From JBBQVS01 sp038211295 (lineage in GTDB: Bacteria; Chloroflexota; Ktedonobacteria; Ktedonobacterales; Ktedonobacteraceae): a stretch of DNA of 64,000 nt. The stretch is from positions 19,331-83,330 of the forward strand of contig JBBQVS010000009.1 in the NCBI GenBank assembly GCA_038211295.1, read 5' to 3'. Made by a program: the position numbers and the translations under genes. The notes beneath the pieces are model-generated. The model was given only the letters and a program-made list of their open reading frames with translations. It did no database searches and was not told the DNA's origin. This document shows positions 34,013 to 42,657 of the stretch, in pieces (the stretch's first letter is position 1; every line of letters begins with the position of its first letter).

Positions 34013-35002
34013 ATGAACAAAAAGGAACGTGTTGATGCCGCATTGCGTGGCGATAAAGTTGACCGTGTACCCGCGAGCATGTGGGGCCACGATTTCGAGC
34101 GCGAGTGGAACACACAGACCTTCACAGAGGCGATGGTTGAGAACTTTACCCGCTACGACTGGGACTTTATGAAAGTCAATCCCCGTACCTCCTACATGGT
34201 TGAAGGGTGGGGCGTCAAGGTGCGACCCTCCGGCGAGAAATACACTGGGCCTGTCTATGAAAGTAGCCCGATTAGAACCGCGTCCGACTGGAAGCGGTTG
34301 CGTCCTCTGGAACCAGACCGCGGCGTGCTGACGGAGCAGTTGAAGGCAATACAGTTGCTCAGCCATGCTGTCGGATATGACGCGTATTTTGTGCAGACGA
34401 TTGCGTCCCCGCTTGGCGTGGCGAAATATCTGGCGGGCAACAAACGCGAACCTGTGCTACAAACGTTACGCGAAGACCGCTCGGCTATGCACACCGCGTT
34501 GCGCGTCATCACTGAAACCTCCACCTCTTTCGCGATTGCCTGTATGGAGCAGGGCGCGAGCGGCATTTTTTACGCGACCAATGGCTGGGCCAGCACCGAC
34601 CTGCTTACGGCTGACCAGTACCGAGAGTTTGGCGAGCAGTATGACATTGAATTCCTCGATGCAATCAAGCGACGAAGCAAATTTACCATTCTGCATAACT
34701 GCGGCTCGCACATCTACTTTGACCAGCTCGCGTCCTATCCCGTGCAGGCTATCAGTTGGGACTCGAAGGCTGAGGGCAACCCCAGTCTTGGCGAGGGCAA
34801 ACGCCGTTCGGGCAAGGCCGTTATGGGCGGAATTAACCAGAACACAACACTAAAAAATGGGTCTCCCGCGCAAGTGCAGGAAGAGGTCGCGCAGGCTATA
34901 GAGCAAACGAGCAGCAAGCATTTTCTGCTTGCGCCAGGCTGCGCGATTGCGCCAGAGACGCCCGCGAAGAACCTTGCCGCCATTCGGCGTGCGCTCTCCT
35001 GA
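34013..35002 (+). CDS. Uroporphyrinogen decarboxylase (URO-D) family protein
   Basis: 329 residues from an ATG at 34013 with GGAAGGAAG just before it. The sequence fits the URO-D barrel family but not canonical HemE: it begins MNKKERVDAALRGDKVDRVP rather than with the HemE RQAGRYLP active-site arginines. It has YFVQTIASPLGVAKYLAG, GASGIFYATNGWAS, FTILHNCGSHIYFDQL and a closing FLLAPGCAIAPETPAKNL. Members of this group include methylcobamide:CoM methyltransferases such as MtaA and O-demethylase components, where His and Cys bind zinc; HNCG and APGCAI here could supply such ligands. A methyl-transfer role is more likely than heme synthesis, but this is inference. It follows a two-component pair with a 13-base gap. 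Confidence 0.82.
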   Translation: MNKKERVDAALRGDKVDRVPASMWGHDFEREWNTQTFTEAMVENFTRYDWDFMKVNPRTSYMVEGWGVKVRPSGEKYTGPVYESSPIRTASDWKRLRPLEPDRGVLTEQLKAIQLLSHAVGYDAYFVQTIASPLGVAKYLAGNKREPVLQTLREDRSAMHTALRVITETSTSFAIACMEQGASGIFYATNGWASTDLLTADQYREFGEQYDIEFLDAIKRRSKFTILHNCGSHIYFDQLASYPVQAISWDSKAEGNPSLGEGKRRSGKAVMGGINQNTTLKNGSPAQVQEEVAQAIEQTSSKHFLLAPGCAIAPETPAKNLAAIRRALS

Positions 35003-35149
35003 GCCATTCAGCATAATGTATCGCACGCTTTTCCAACTCGTGTGTGCCTGTACAAAAGTCCTAATTTGGAGTAAAAATGTTGTATAGTATGACGTAATAT
35101 AGAGACATTGGTACTCGCGCAGGAAAAATAGAGAAGGTACACGGTTGTT

Positions 35150-35692
35150 ATGGAGCGATCCCAAACAATGCGAGCATATTCTGCTGGAGGCGTAGTTTTT
35201 CGGCTGACATCCGTTCGTGTTCCTGAGCATTTGTTCGCAATGCGGTATGCCGCGCACCAGGAAGATGGCGCACATGACACTGATGATACGATGAGCGCGA
35301 TAGAAGTGGCGTTGGTTGGGCGCAGTCACGTGGGTATCTGGTCTTTGCCAAAGGGAACCCCGCAGTATGGCGAGACCATCGAGCAAGTTGCGGTTCGTGA
35401 GGTACAGGAAGAAACAGGACTTACAGTGCGTATCATCGCGTACATTGGCAGTATCTCATACTTCTTTGTGCGCGAGCAGATACGCTATCACAAACAAGTG
35501 CGTCACTTCTTGTTGGAAGCCACGGGCGGAGACACGTCCCTGCACGATCACGAATACGACAGAGTGGAATGGTTTCCATTGCATGAAGCATGTCGGCAAC
35601 TCACCTATCAGAACGAGGTACATATTCTTTATCAGGCGGAGGATATGCTGCAACGGCGGTTGGAGCATGAATGGAAAGAAAGAATTGAATAA
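35150..35692 (+). CDS. NUDIX hydrolase
   Basis: 180 residues. The Nudix box is complete: GTPQYGETIEQVAVREVQEE followed by TGL, matching G-x5-E-x7-R-E-x-x-E-E-x-G (x for hydrophobic or any residue). The N-terminal strand MRAYSAGGVVFRL and LVGRSHVGIWSLPKG are usual for the diadenosine polyphosphate and NUDT2-like subgroup. An insert of about 30 residues (AHQEDGAHDTDDT) precedes the core. The family cleaves nucleoside diphosphates linked to another group; the substrate cannot be fixed. A small membrane protein gene starts four bases after its stop, so these are likely cotranscribed together with the MEDS gene. Confidence 0.92.
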   Translation: MERSQTMRAYSAGGVVFRLTSVRVPEHLFAMRYAAHQEDGAHDTDDTMSAIEVALVGRSHVGIWSLPKGTPQYGETIEQVAVREVQEETGLTVRIIAYIGSISYFFVREQIRYHKQVRHFLLEATGGDTSLHDHEYDRVEWFPLHEACRQLTYQNEVHILYQAEDMLQRRLEHEWKERIE

Positions 35693-35695
35693 CAG

Positions 35696-36073
35696 ATGAC
35701 AAATCCAACAGCAAACGCACCGGAGCAGCAAGCGGCGCGAAAGCAAGTACAGTATTCGCTGGTGCGGCAAATTTTGTTTCCTTTTAGTGGAGAAGAGCCG
35801 TTGTCGCCGCGCGAAGGGCTACGAGTAATTCTTGGCTGGATCGCGTTCTTCCTTCCAGGCATTGTGGTTATCACCCTTTTCGCGTCCTTCGCGTCGAACG
35901 TGTCACTTCAGCGTATGTTTACACTGCTGGCAATCGCGGTGCTGATCGGGGCAATGCTCTTTGGTGTGATGGGTTTGATTACTGTGAGTATGAGTAACAG
36001 GGCGGCGCGTTTTTATCAAGCACACCGTGCGACAAAAGCAGAAGCGGCTCGTGGAGGAAAATATGGATCTTAG
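35696..36073 (+). CDS. Small two-helix membrane protein
   Basis: 125 residues. A soluble Gln/Ala-rich start (about 1-40) leads to two membrane helices (about 45-65, VILGWIAFFLPGIVVITLF, and about 75-100, LLAIAVLIGAMLFGVMGLIT) and a basic end. I recognise no family. It lies four bases after the NUDIX gene and overlaps the start of the MEDS gene by eleven bases, which implies translational coupling of the three genes. Confidence 0.72.
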   Translation: MTNPTANAPEQQAARKQVQYSLVRQILFPFSGEEPLSPREGLRVILGWIAFFLPGIVVITLFASFASNVSLQRMFTLLAIAVLIGAMLFGVMGLITVSMSNRAARFYQAHRATKAEAARGGKYGS

Positions 36074-36722
36074 CGTTGAAGGTAAATCGGAGCGTATCCC
36101 ACCCGGCTCACATATTTGCCAACTCTACAGCAAAGTGACCGAGATACCAGGTGTGACCGCGCGTCTCCTGCGTGTGGGACTCTCCCTTTCCGAAAAATGC
36201 TTCTTCGCGGCAGCGCCCGCGCAGGTGAAGGAACTCTGCGACGAGTTGCGGAAATTACAGGTAGACGTGGACGCGTTGCTCGCGTCGGGCCAGCTTGTGC
36301 TGCATGAAGAGCGTGAGTTTTTACTCGCGAACGGGAAGCGTTTCGACCCCTATTTTTTGCTCTCTCAGCATCAAACCTTTATCGCTCAGGCGTTACGTGA
36401 GGATTGGCGGGCTGTACGTATCTCAATAGACATGACATGGTTGGTGAAAGATATCGCCACACCCGAACAAATACTCAAGTATGAAGCCGCCTCCGATGCG
36501 GTCTTCACATTCCAGAACGCGCCGATTATCGCGTTAATGCACTATGACCATAGCAAACTTATCCCCAGTCTTGTCGTAGAGATGTTGAAGCTCCATCCGA
36601 TATCAGTCGTGGGCAAGTACATCAAACGCAACCCCTTCTACCTTAACTCAGAGCAGTATATGCTCAAAATACTCCGTATCAATAAGGAAAAAGGCAATAA
36701 CAGTCCACCCTCGCTATCATAA
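36063..36722 (+). CDS. MEDS-domain sensor protein
   Basis: 219 residues from an ATG at 36063 that has GGAGG with a short gap; the frame is open 12 codons earlier but within the preceding gene. The sequence matches the MEDS (DcmR sensory) domain: IPPGSHICQLYSK, LRVGLSLSEKCFFAAAPAQV, VDALLASGQLVLHEEREF and VRISIDMTWLVKDIATPEQI, ending with CSYD-like region replaced by FTFQNAPIIALMHYDHSKL. MEDS is a RecA/KaiC-derived fold thought to sense hydrocarbon derivatives or nucleotides. In other bacteria it is fused to a histidine kinase or DNA-binding domain; here it stands alone, so its output must come from a partner, perhaps the overlapping membrane protein or a kinase. Confidence 0.82.
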   Translation: MDLSVEGKSERIPPGSHICQLYSKVTEIPGVTARLLRVGLSLSEKCFFAAAPAQVKELCDELRKLQVDVDALLASGQLVLHEEREFLLANGKRFDPYFLLSQHQTFIAQALREDWRAVRISIDMTWLVKDIATPEQILKYEAASDAVFTFQNAPIIALMHYDHSKLIPSLVVEMLKLHPISVVGKYIKRNPFYLNSEQYMLKILRINKEKGNNSPPSLS

Positions 36723-36833
36723 ATCTGTCTTTTTACGTTGAGAAAAGGAGAGACAAAACTGCGTGGCTGGGGGAAACGGCACGGAGGAGGCGAGACTCTG
36801 CCACGATGAGAGCCGCGCGAGCGGCTCCACACG

Positions 36834-36893
36834 TAGTATAGTAGCGGCGGGGCTTGTCCCTTTCATGCTTTCGCGTAGCCACGCCCCCTTCAT
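36834..36893. repeat. Intergenic repeat (GGGGCTTGTCCC ... GTAGCCACGCCCCC type)
   Basis: TAGTATAGTAGCGGCGGGGC, then TTGTCCCTTTCATGCTTTCG and CGTAGCCACGCCCCC, repeat the order seen at 16451-16602 (TATATAGTAGTGACAGGGCT and GCATAGCCACGCCCCCC). It lies between convergent genes. A small hairpin (AGCCGCGCGAGCGGCT, 36811-36826) precedes it. Confidence 0.6.
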
Positions 36894-36908
36894 CTTGCTC
36901 GTGAGTGC

Positions 36909-37925
36909 CTAATTCCCGAACAGATTTACGTTGAAGCCGCCAATATTGCCCTGTCCGCCTGCCTGTTGAGCACCCTCTGCTTGCGGTGGATGATAGGTCA
37001 TCGACTGGATGCCGATACGACCAGGGCCGGTAAAGCGGTTGAGCACGATTGACGCGCCCGCGACGAGGCCGCCGATTGCGCCCAAAATGCCGCCACCACG
37101 TTGCGAACCCGCGACGGTGGTAACGGTCATTTGTACCGAAGGGTCTTTCCAGAGCCACGCGCCCGGTTCTACATCGAGCGTTTCGCCGGGTGCCAGCACC
37201 TTCTCGAAGACGTTGCCATAGCCATGTAGGACGAGCATTCCCTCGCCACCGCGTGCCGTGAACTGGTCGATGAAGAGGCCCGTGCGACTGAAAAGAATAT
37301 TTGCCGCCCCCTGCATAAAGGTGAAGCCATAATCAACATTGCCCGTCGCAAACAGGAACTGATGCTCACGCACCTCTACCATCTGTCCCGGCTGCAAGCG
37401 CAACGCGACAATCTGCCCCACGGAGTCTCGCGAGAACGAAATATTGCCTGGCCCCTGTGCTTCACTGATGAAGATTTGTAGACCTGCGAAGATACGTTTC
37501 GCCATGCCTTTCATCGACTTGAAGCCGATCTGTACGCCAGGGTGTTTCCAGAGCAGGATGTGATGCTCGAAGTATATGGGCATCTGGTTGCCCAGCATGA
37601 TATCGACAACGGGTACTAGCTCACCCTCAATTGAAATAGTCATATCGGCTACACGCATTGGGCCTTTAGGATTGTGTAGTTCCGCCCGTGGTTCAGAAGC
37701 TCCGAGTGGACTGTTTGCGTACTCTTCATACTGGTTTTTAGGAATGTACGCTCCCTGTGGGGGTGGCGTGCCATATTGCGGAGGCGGTGCGCCATACGGT
37801 GGCGCACCGTACTGTTGTTGCGATGGCGACGAGGGTTGTTGAGCAACTTGCTGTAATGGTCCTCCACAAACTCCACAGAATTTGATACCATCAGCTACCT
37901 GACTTTTACAGTTAGGACAGGTCAA
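36909..37925 (-). CDS. Zinc-ribbon AIM24 family protein
   Basis: 338 residues from a TTG at 37925, which has GGAGG six bases upstream; the frame is open slightly further but without a start signal. A zinc ribbon is at the very N-terminus (CPNCKSQVADGIKFCGVCGG), followed by a Gln/Pro/Tyr-rich linker (about 30-70) and an AIM24/DUF124 beta-sandwich domain (about 95-320) with PIYFEHHILLWKHPGVQIG, FLFATGNVDYGFTFMQGA and GEGMLVLHGYGNVFEKVL. The C-terminus is Gly/Gln-rich. AIM24 domains are of unknown biochemical role, often found with tellurite-resistance or stress genes. The ribbon and proline-rich linker resemble those of the receptor kinases at 20-26 kb. Confidence 0.85.
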   Translation of the reverse strand: MTCPNCKSQVADGIKFCGVCGGPLQQVAQQPSSPSQQQYGAPPYGAPPPQYGTPPPQGAYIPKNQYEEYANSPLGASEPRAELHNPKGPMRVADMTISIEGELVPVVDIMLGNQMPIYFEHHILLWKHPGVQIGFKSMKGMAKRIFAGLQIFISEAQGPGNISFSRDSVGQIVALRLQPGQMVEVREHQFLFATGNVDYGFTFMQGAANILFSRTGLFIDQFTARGGEGMLVLHGYGNVFEKVLAPGETLDVEPGAWLWKDPSVQMTVTTVAGSQRGGGILGAIGGLVAGASIVLNRFTGPGRIGIQSMTYHPPQAEGAQQAGGQGNIGGFNVNLFGN

Positions 37926-38086
37926 GATGAACCTCCTTGTAGATACCGCTTTATTGCACATCCTTCTAGCGACGAAAGAATACTACTTCCTTGTGTTCTA
38001 GCAACTAGAAGTATTTTCGACTAGATGATAGCAGTATTTACATGAATATACAAGCCCCTGTATATCGTGTGCTTTACGTGTTTCTT

Positions 38087-39196
38087 TCACTCTCGGCGTC
38101 GCTCACTCATCATGCTCCTGCGCGGAGTTGATGTACTTTGCAGGTTTCGTATCGAGAGAACAAGCTGATCGAGGTCGGTTCCCGTTCGCAACATTGGTAA
38201 TGGCTGCTGCGGTTGCTGTGATGCTTTGTCTAGCATAGAGGCGTAGGTCGCGATGGCTTGCTTGATCTGTTGCAGCTCATGCTCGGTCTGGTGCGAACGT
38301 TGCAGGCGCATCCAGAGTGAATTGATGACACCAACAAGGGGCCAGAGCACCTTTGCGGGTGGGTATGCCAGACGGCCCACGAGTTGCCCGTTAGAGGCGT
38401 TTACATGCGCCTGCACAAGTTGCTGAATGCTCTCTTCCAGACTCTGCTTTTCCTGCTCACTCACGGCGCGTTGTTCGGCTACGATATGTTCAAGTGTCGC
38501 TACCATTTCCGCGCGGTTGGCACGCTCGATAGCTTTCGCCGCGCTCGACACAAACAGGAAGACAACACCGGCGACGATAAACTGAAGTCCAATTGGACGT
38601 ACCAGTGCTGGTATAAATTGCGTTTGTAGCGCGTCCGCCAGACCCTTCGAGAGAGGATGTGTTATCAGGTCTACCCATATAAAGGCCGAGTTGAGCAAGG
38701 CCACAATCACGATTGCCCGTATTGGGAGCAGCGAGACAGCGAGTAGTTCGCCAATAATAAACAGGTCATAAAGTTGCAGGCTCGTCGGGTCGAACGGGCG
38801 TATCAAGACAACACCCAACGCCAGCGCAATCTCATAGGTTGCGACAATAGTCACGCCTGCCGCGAAAGTCTTCCCTGCCTTGTTGGCGAACAGTGCGCCA
38901 AGCGTGATCGCGATAATAATTAGATCGAGGTAGAACGTAGAGATAGGCATACGCAATGTCGCCGGAATAAAGAGTACAAGCGTCATAAGAAAGTAAAACG
39001 CCACCGTACTCAACAGACGTGCCTTGCGGTCTGCCTCACGTTGAATAAAGGTCAGATTTGTGCCTGTGGGTGGAGTTGAAACACGATATAACCAGGTGAA
39101 GAAGCGGTTATGGCGTTCGGGCTTTTGCATTCCCATCTCCGACGACCAGCTTTGTGGTGTCGTCGGGCTTGTGGGCGAGGAAAGAGAGTTGTTCAT
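38087..39196 (-). CDS. Polytopic membrane protein with cytosolic coiled coil, unknown function
   Basis: 369 residues from an ATG at 39196; an alternative TTG at 39244 would add 16 residues and neither has an ideal ribosome site (GGAGG lies 14 bases before the ATG). About six membrane helices lie between residues 65 and 240. Just after the last helix a charged coiled-coil region begins (AIERANRAEMVATLEHIVAE onward to about 275), a feature typical of signalling proteins, followed by another hydrophobic patch and a Gln-rich region (QQPQQPLPM). No kinase, cyclase or HAMP domain is clear, so I leave it unnamed. It is transcribed alone. Confidence 0.75.
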   Translation of the reverse strand: MNNSLSSPTSPTTPQSWSSEMGMQKPERHNRFFTWLYRVSTPPTGTNLTFIQREADRKARLLSTVAFYFLMTLVLFIPATLRMPISTFYLDLIIIAITLGALFANKAGKTFAAGVTIVATYEIALALGVVLIRPFDPTSLQLYDLFIIGELLAVSLLPIRAIVIVALLNSAFIWVDLITHPLSKGLADALQTQFIPALVRPIGLQFIVAGVVFLFVSSAAKAIERANRAEMVATLEHIVAEQRAVSEQEKQSLEESIQQLVQAHVNASNGQLVGRLAYPPAKVLWPLVGVINSLWMRLQRSHQTEHELQQIKQAIATYASMLDKASQQPQQPLPMLRTGTDLDQLVLSIRNLQSTSTPRRSMMSERRRE

Positions 39197-39395
39197 AAGG
39201 TCTTGCAGTGCCTCCAGGTGGCTTACAGCAAAAAGTTCGATCAAAAAGGTCTTCTATCATGTAAAGTAGCACGCGCTCAGCATATTGTCCAGTAGGGTAT
39301 CTGGAATGGCTATCCGCACATTAAAATTATATAAAACACAGGTAGCTTGCTATGTACAGAAACATATTTTGTGAATGCCTCGTCAGTTTTTGCAG

Positions 39396-39424
39396 TTGAC
39401 GCATGATGAATGAGTTTGTATAAT
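39396..39424 (+). promoter_or_regulatory. Sigma-70-type promoter for the P450 gene
   Basis: TTGACG (39396-39401) and a perfect TATAAT (39419-39424) are separated by 17 bases. Transcription would begin near 39431, about 52 bases before the start codon. Confidence 0.7.
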
Positions 39425-39482
39425 ACATCCGTACATCTGAATGTATTCAGAGTACGTTTATTTTCATGTGCAAGGAGCTTCC

Positions 39483-40712
39483 ATGACGCAGGAACAGACC
39501 CTTGAGGTTGATAATTGGATCAGCCCATCTTTCTTTGCCAATCCTTACCCTGTATTTCAGTCGCTACGAGAACACGATCCAGTACACCTGAACCAGATGT
39601 TTGGCTTCTGGGCTATGACGCGCTACGATGATGTAATGGCTGTTCTGCAAGATAAACGGTTCGCGAACACGTTTGTCCCTTTTGATTCCATGATCGCTGC
39701 GCTTTCGCCGGAAGACCTGCAAGCGATGGGGTCGGTTGCTGTTTATATCAGCATGTTTATGCAGGGCATGGATCCGCCACTGCACACGCGGCAGCGCGAT
39801 CTGATTCACAAGTCGTTTACGCCGCGTGTTGTCGAACGTATGCGTGTACGTACACAGCAGATCGTTGATGAACTGCTTGACGCGGTACAGGCAAAGGGGC
39901 ATATCGAGCTTATCAGCGATCTGGCGTACCCCTTGCCCTCAACCGTTATTTTTGAGCTACTTGGTGTGCCTGTCGATGTGCGCGACGACATCAAGGAAAG
40001 CTCTGAGACTATCGCGGCCTTCGTCGCGCTGGTCAACCCCGCTCCCGGTCAGTTGCAGCAAATGGCGGCGTCTCTGCAAAAAGTTGCCGATCATCTGCGT
40101 CCCGTTATCGCGTCGCGTCGTGAACTGCCTCAAAACGACCTGCTGAGTATGCTTGTCCAGGCGGAAGACAACGGTGAGCATCTTAGCGAGCAAGAGCTTA
40201 TCATTCTGACCACCATGTTACTTTTCGCAGGCCACGAAACAACCACCAACCTGATTGGCAATGGATTGCTTGCGCTACTACAACATCCTGACCAGTTAGC
40301 GATGCTCAAGGCGAATCCCGCGCTGGTGGGGCCTGCCGTAGAAGAGATGCTGCGCTTCGATCCCGCCGTGCAAATGGTGCCGCGCTTCCTTGCCGAAGAT
40401 GTCGAGTTTGGCGGCAAGACGCTTCGCAAAGGTGAGCGCGTCATGATTGGTCTCGCCGCGAGTAACCGCGACCCTGAACATTTCGCCGACCCTGACCGTT
40501 TCGACATGAACCGCAAGCAGGAGCGTATCCTCAGTTTCGGCTATGGGACGCACTTCTGTATTGGCGCGGCCCTCGCTCGTATGGAGAGCCATATCGCGAT
40601 TACCGAATTGTTGCGCCGTATGCCAAACATTCACCTGCCAGCAGATACTGTTGTCGAATGGCGTCCAAACATCTCAATGCGCGGCCTGAAATCTTTGCCA
40701 CTCGCATTCTAA
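39483..40712 (+). CDS. Cytochrome P450
   Basis: 409 residues from an ATG at 39483 with AAGGAG six bases upstream. It is a soluble bacterial class I P450: I-helix oxygen-binding motif FAGHETTTN, K-helix ExxR in EEMLRFD, the PERF-like segment FADPDRFDMNRK and the heme loop LSFGYGTHFCIGAALARME with thiolate ligand Cys359. The family uses electrons from a ferredoxin and reductase to insert oxygen into organic substrates. No redox partner or biosynthetic gene cluster is next to it, so its substrate is unknown and it probably uses a general ferredoxin. It is a single-gene unit from a strong promoter and followed by a 27-pair hairpin. Confidence 0.95.
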   Translation: MTQEQTLEVDNWISPSFFANPYPVFQSLREHDPVHLNQMFGFWAMTRYDDVMAVLQDKRFANTFVPFDSMIAALSPEDLQAMGSVAVYISMFMQGMDPPLHTRQRDLIHKSFTPRVVERMRVRTQQIVDELLDAVQAKGHIELISDLAYPLPSTVIFELLGVPVDVRDDIKESSETIAAFVALVNPAPGQLQQMAASLQKVADHLRPVIASRRELPQNDLLSMLVQAEDNGEHLSEQELIILTTMLLFAGHETTTNLIGNGLLALLQHPDQLAMLKANPALVGPAVEEMLRFDPAVQMVPRFLAEDVEFGGKTLRKGERVMIGLAASNRDPEHFADPDRFDMNRKQERILSFGYGTHFCIGAALARMESHIAITELLRRMPNIHLPADTVVEWRPNISMRGLKSLPLAF

Positions 40713-40720
40713 AAAACCGC

Positions 40721-40776
40721 GCTTACGACGCCGCCCGTACAGCAACTAAAGTTGCTGTACGGGCGGCGTCGTAAGC
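40721..40776. terminator. 27-pair perfect hairpin after the P450 gene
   Basis: Bases 40721-40747 pair without mismatch with 40750-40776, leaving a two-base centre. On the minus strand the hairpin is followed by GGTTTTTT, so it could stop transcription arriving from the right; on the plus strand it follows the P450 stop codon by eight bases. Confidence 0.7.
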
Positions 40777-40874
40777 CGATAGAGTACGTAAAAGCAATGC
40801 TTACTCGCAAGGTAGAGAGCTTCTGCAAAAATTTTTAGCTCTTTTTATTTTTTTATAGACGTAGATAGCATGAA

Positions 40875-40904
40875 AAAGGGCGGTAGTAAGAACTACCGCC
40901 CTTT
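40875..40904. terminator. Rho-independent terminator
   Basis: AAAGGGCGGTAGT (40875-40887) pairs with ACTACCGCCCTTT (40892-40904). The A run to its left gives CTTTTTC on the minus strand, as expected for termination of the coiled-coil protein gene ending at 40925. Confidence 0.85.
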
Positions 40905-40924
40905 CTTCACACTCTTTTCCCTGC

Positions 40925-41326
40925 TTAAAGAACGAAGCTATCAGCGAGGGGACTGCGCGTATTGCTATTGTCGCGCTTATCGTTGTTGCCCATTGAGGGA
41001 ACAGGCTGTTGTCCACCAGTAGATTGGCGATTCTGCTGTTGGTAGCCGCCATTATTCTGCTGAGGTTGCATCTGCGCGTTCTGGAGATTTTGCAAGCTCT
41101 GTAACGCAGCCTGAGTCTGGGGGTTCATAGGAACAGGGCCGCCCTGCTCCGTTGCGAGTTGAATAGTTTTGCCTTCGATGACGACGGCGACGCCGATACC
41201 ACGGCGTAGGTCGGCAAGCTGACGGCGCAATTCGCGATTCTCAGCCTCCAACGCATCCATTAGTTTCTTTTGCTCAAGTAGCATCTGAGCGATGCCTTCA
41301 AAACCAGCACTAGCAGCGCGATCCAT
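40925..41326 (-). CDS. Coiled-coil protein with Gln/Asn-rich tail
   Basis: 133 residues from an ATG at 41326 with GGGAGGAG six bases upstream, the best ribosome site in this region; an earlier start would overlap the coaBC stop codon. An N-terminal coiled coil (GIAQMLLEQKKLMDALEAEN, RELRRQLADLRRG) is followed by a small strand pair (VAVVIEGKTIQLATE) and a disordered tail rich in Gln and Asn (QPQQNNGGYQQQNR). It lies 56 bases after coaBC on the same strand and ends at a strong terminator. I know no family. The layout suggests a self-associating scaffold protein, which is inference. Confidence 0.75.
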   Translation of the reverse strand: MDRAASAGFEGIAQMLLEQKKLMDALEAENRELRRQLADLRRGIGVAVVIEGKTIQLATEQGGPVPMNPQTQAALQSLQNLQNAQMQPQQNNGGYQQQNRQSTGGQQPVPSMGNNDKRDNSNTRSPLADSFVL

Positions 41327-41382
41327 TTTGGACTCCTCCCGTATATTTTGTGTACGTAATAATTCCAGAACAAAATCTCCAA

Positions 41383-42657
41383 TCACAGCACCACGTCCTC
41401 CCTACTTTCCTTCCTCGTTCCCAACAATGACACAACGCGATTCCAGATGGTTGCCGCAACGTCCGCTTTAGACATCACCGGCAAGTCTTCCGTTGGCGCA
41501 CCTGCGTGAAAGATGAACACTTTGTTTGTATCGGTTCCAAAGCCACTATCCGAGCGGCTCACATCATTTGCTACGAGCATGTGCAACTGTTTTGCCGCCA
41601 GTTTCGCCTGCGCGTTCTGCATGATATCGTTGGTCTCGGCTGCGAACCCGACGCGTATCAGCCGCTGTGGTGTTCGCATGTTCTCATTATGTTCATCATG
41701 GGCAAGCTCACCAAGAATGTCTGGATTTTGCACCAGGTTCAAGGTCAGCTCGCCCTCATTATTGGAACCCTGTTGTGTCTCGCCCTTTTTGATTTTTCGC
41801 GCTGCTGGAGCCGCCGGACGATAATCTGCAACGGCGGCACTCATGACGAGTACATCGGCGTCCACGATGGCCTCATGGACGGCGTTCCGCATGTGCAGTG
41901 CCGTTTGTACGGCCTGTAGCTCTACACCATAGGGTGCTTCAAGCGAGACAGGGCCAGAGATAAGCGTGACGCGTGCGCCACGGTCTCTCGCTTCTTCCGC
42001 CAGGGCGTAACCCATCTTGCCAGATGAGCGGTTTCCGACATAGCGCACCGGGTCGATAGGTTCGTGTGTCCCCCCGGCCGTAATCACAACGTGACGGCCC
42101 GCGAGGTCTCCATTTCGTCCCAGCACCATGCGTATTGCACCCAACAAAACCGTCGTTTCCGGTAGCCGACCCGCTCCTATTGCTCCTGACGCGAGCCGCC
42201 CCACAACAGGCCCAACGATACTGGCTCCTCGCGCTCGTAGCGTCGCGAGGTTAGTCTGTGTCGCCGAATGTTCATACATGTTGTGGTGCATCGCGGGAGC
42301 CACAAGTAGCGGTGCTTGAGTCGCCAGTGCCACGGCTGTGAGCATATTGTCGGTTATACCATGCGCGAGCTTGGCAATGGTGTTGGCTGTCGCCGGCACA
42401 AGTACCAGCAATTCCGCCTGCTCGCCCAACTCAATATGCATTTCTGCCGCGTGTCCAGACGCTTCCCACAGGTCAGTATATGCTGGCCTGTGGCTCATTG
42501 TAGCAAAAGTGAGCGGACGAACAAAGTCTTCCGCGTGTTCTGTCAAAATCACATCCACTATAGCTCCTGCCTGCTGTAAACGACTGACAAGCTCTACTGC
42601 TTTGTACGATGCGATTCCCCCACACACACCAACAATAATGCGTCTGTTCCGTAACAC
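41383..42657 (-). CDS. coaBC: Bifunctional phosphopantothenoylcysteine decarboxylase / phosphopantothenate--cysteine ligase
   Basis: 424 residues from a GTG at 42657, preceded by GGGG; another GTG 15 codons earlier is possible. The CoaC half (about 1-190) is a flavoprotein: VGVCGGIASYKAVELVSRLQ, the active-site His region SGHAAEMHIELGEQAELLVL, PATANTIAKLAHGITDNML and PAMHHNMYEHSATQTNL. The CoaB half (about 195-420) starts with HVVITAGGTHEPIDPVRYVG, then NRSSGKMGYALAEEARDRGA, AAVADYRP and the KxKK-type segment RKIKKGE. Together these catalyse two successive steps of coenzyme A synthesis in the cytosol. A coiled-coil protein gene follows on the same strand. Confidence 0.95.
   Translation of the reverse strand: MLRNRRIIVGVCGGIASYKAVELVSRLQQAGAIVDVILTEHAEDFVRPLTFATMSHRPAYTDLWEASGHAAEMHIELGEQAELLVLVPATANTIAKLAHGITDNMLTAVALATQAPLLVAPAMHHNMYEHSATQTNLATLRARGASIVGPVVGRLASGAIGAGRLPETTVLLGAIRMVLGRNGDLAGRHVVITAGGTHEPIDPVRYVGNRSSGKMGYALAEEARDRGARVTLISGPVSLEAPYGVELQAVQTALHMRNAVHEAIVDADVLVMSAAVADYRPAAPAARKIKKGETQQGSNNEGELTLNLVQNPDILGELAHDEHNENMRTPQRLIRVGFAAETNDIMQNAQAKLAAKQLHMLVANDVSRSDSGFGTDTNKVFIFHAGAPTEDLPVMSKADVAATIWNRVVSLLGTRKESREDVVL

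Noticed and set aside
34013..35002. Canonical heme-pathway uroporphyrinogen decarboxylase (hemE)
   Set aside because: The N-terminal RQAGRYLP active-site segment of HemE is missing and no other heme gene is nearby.
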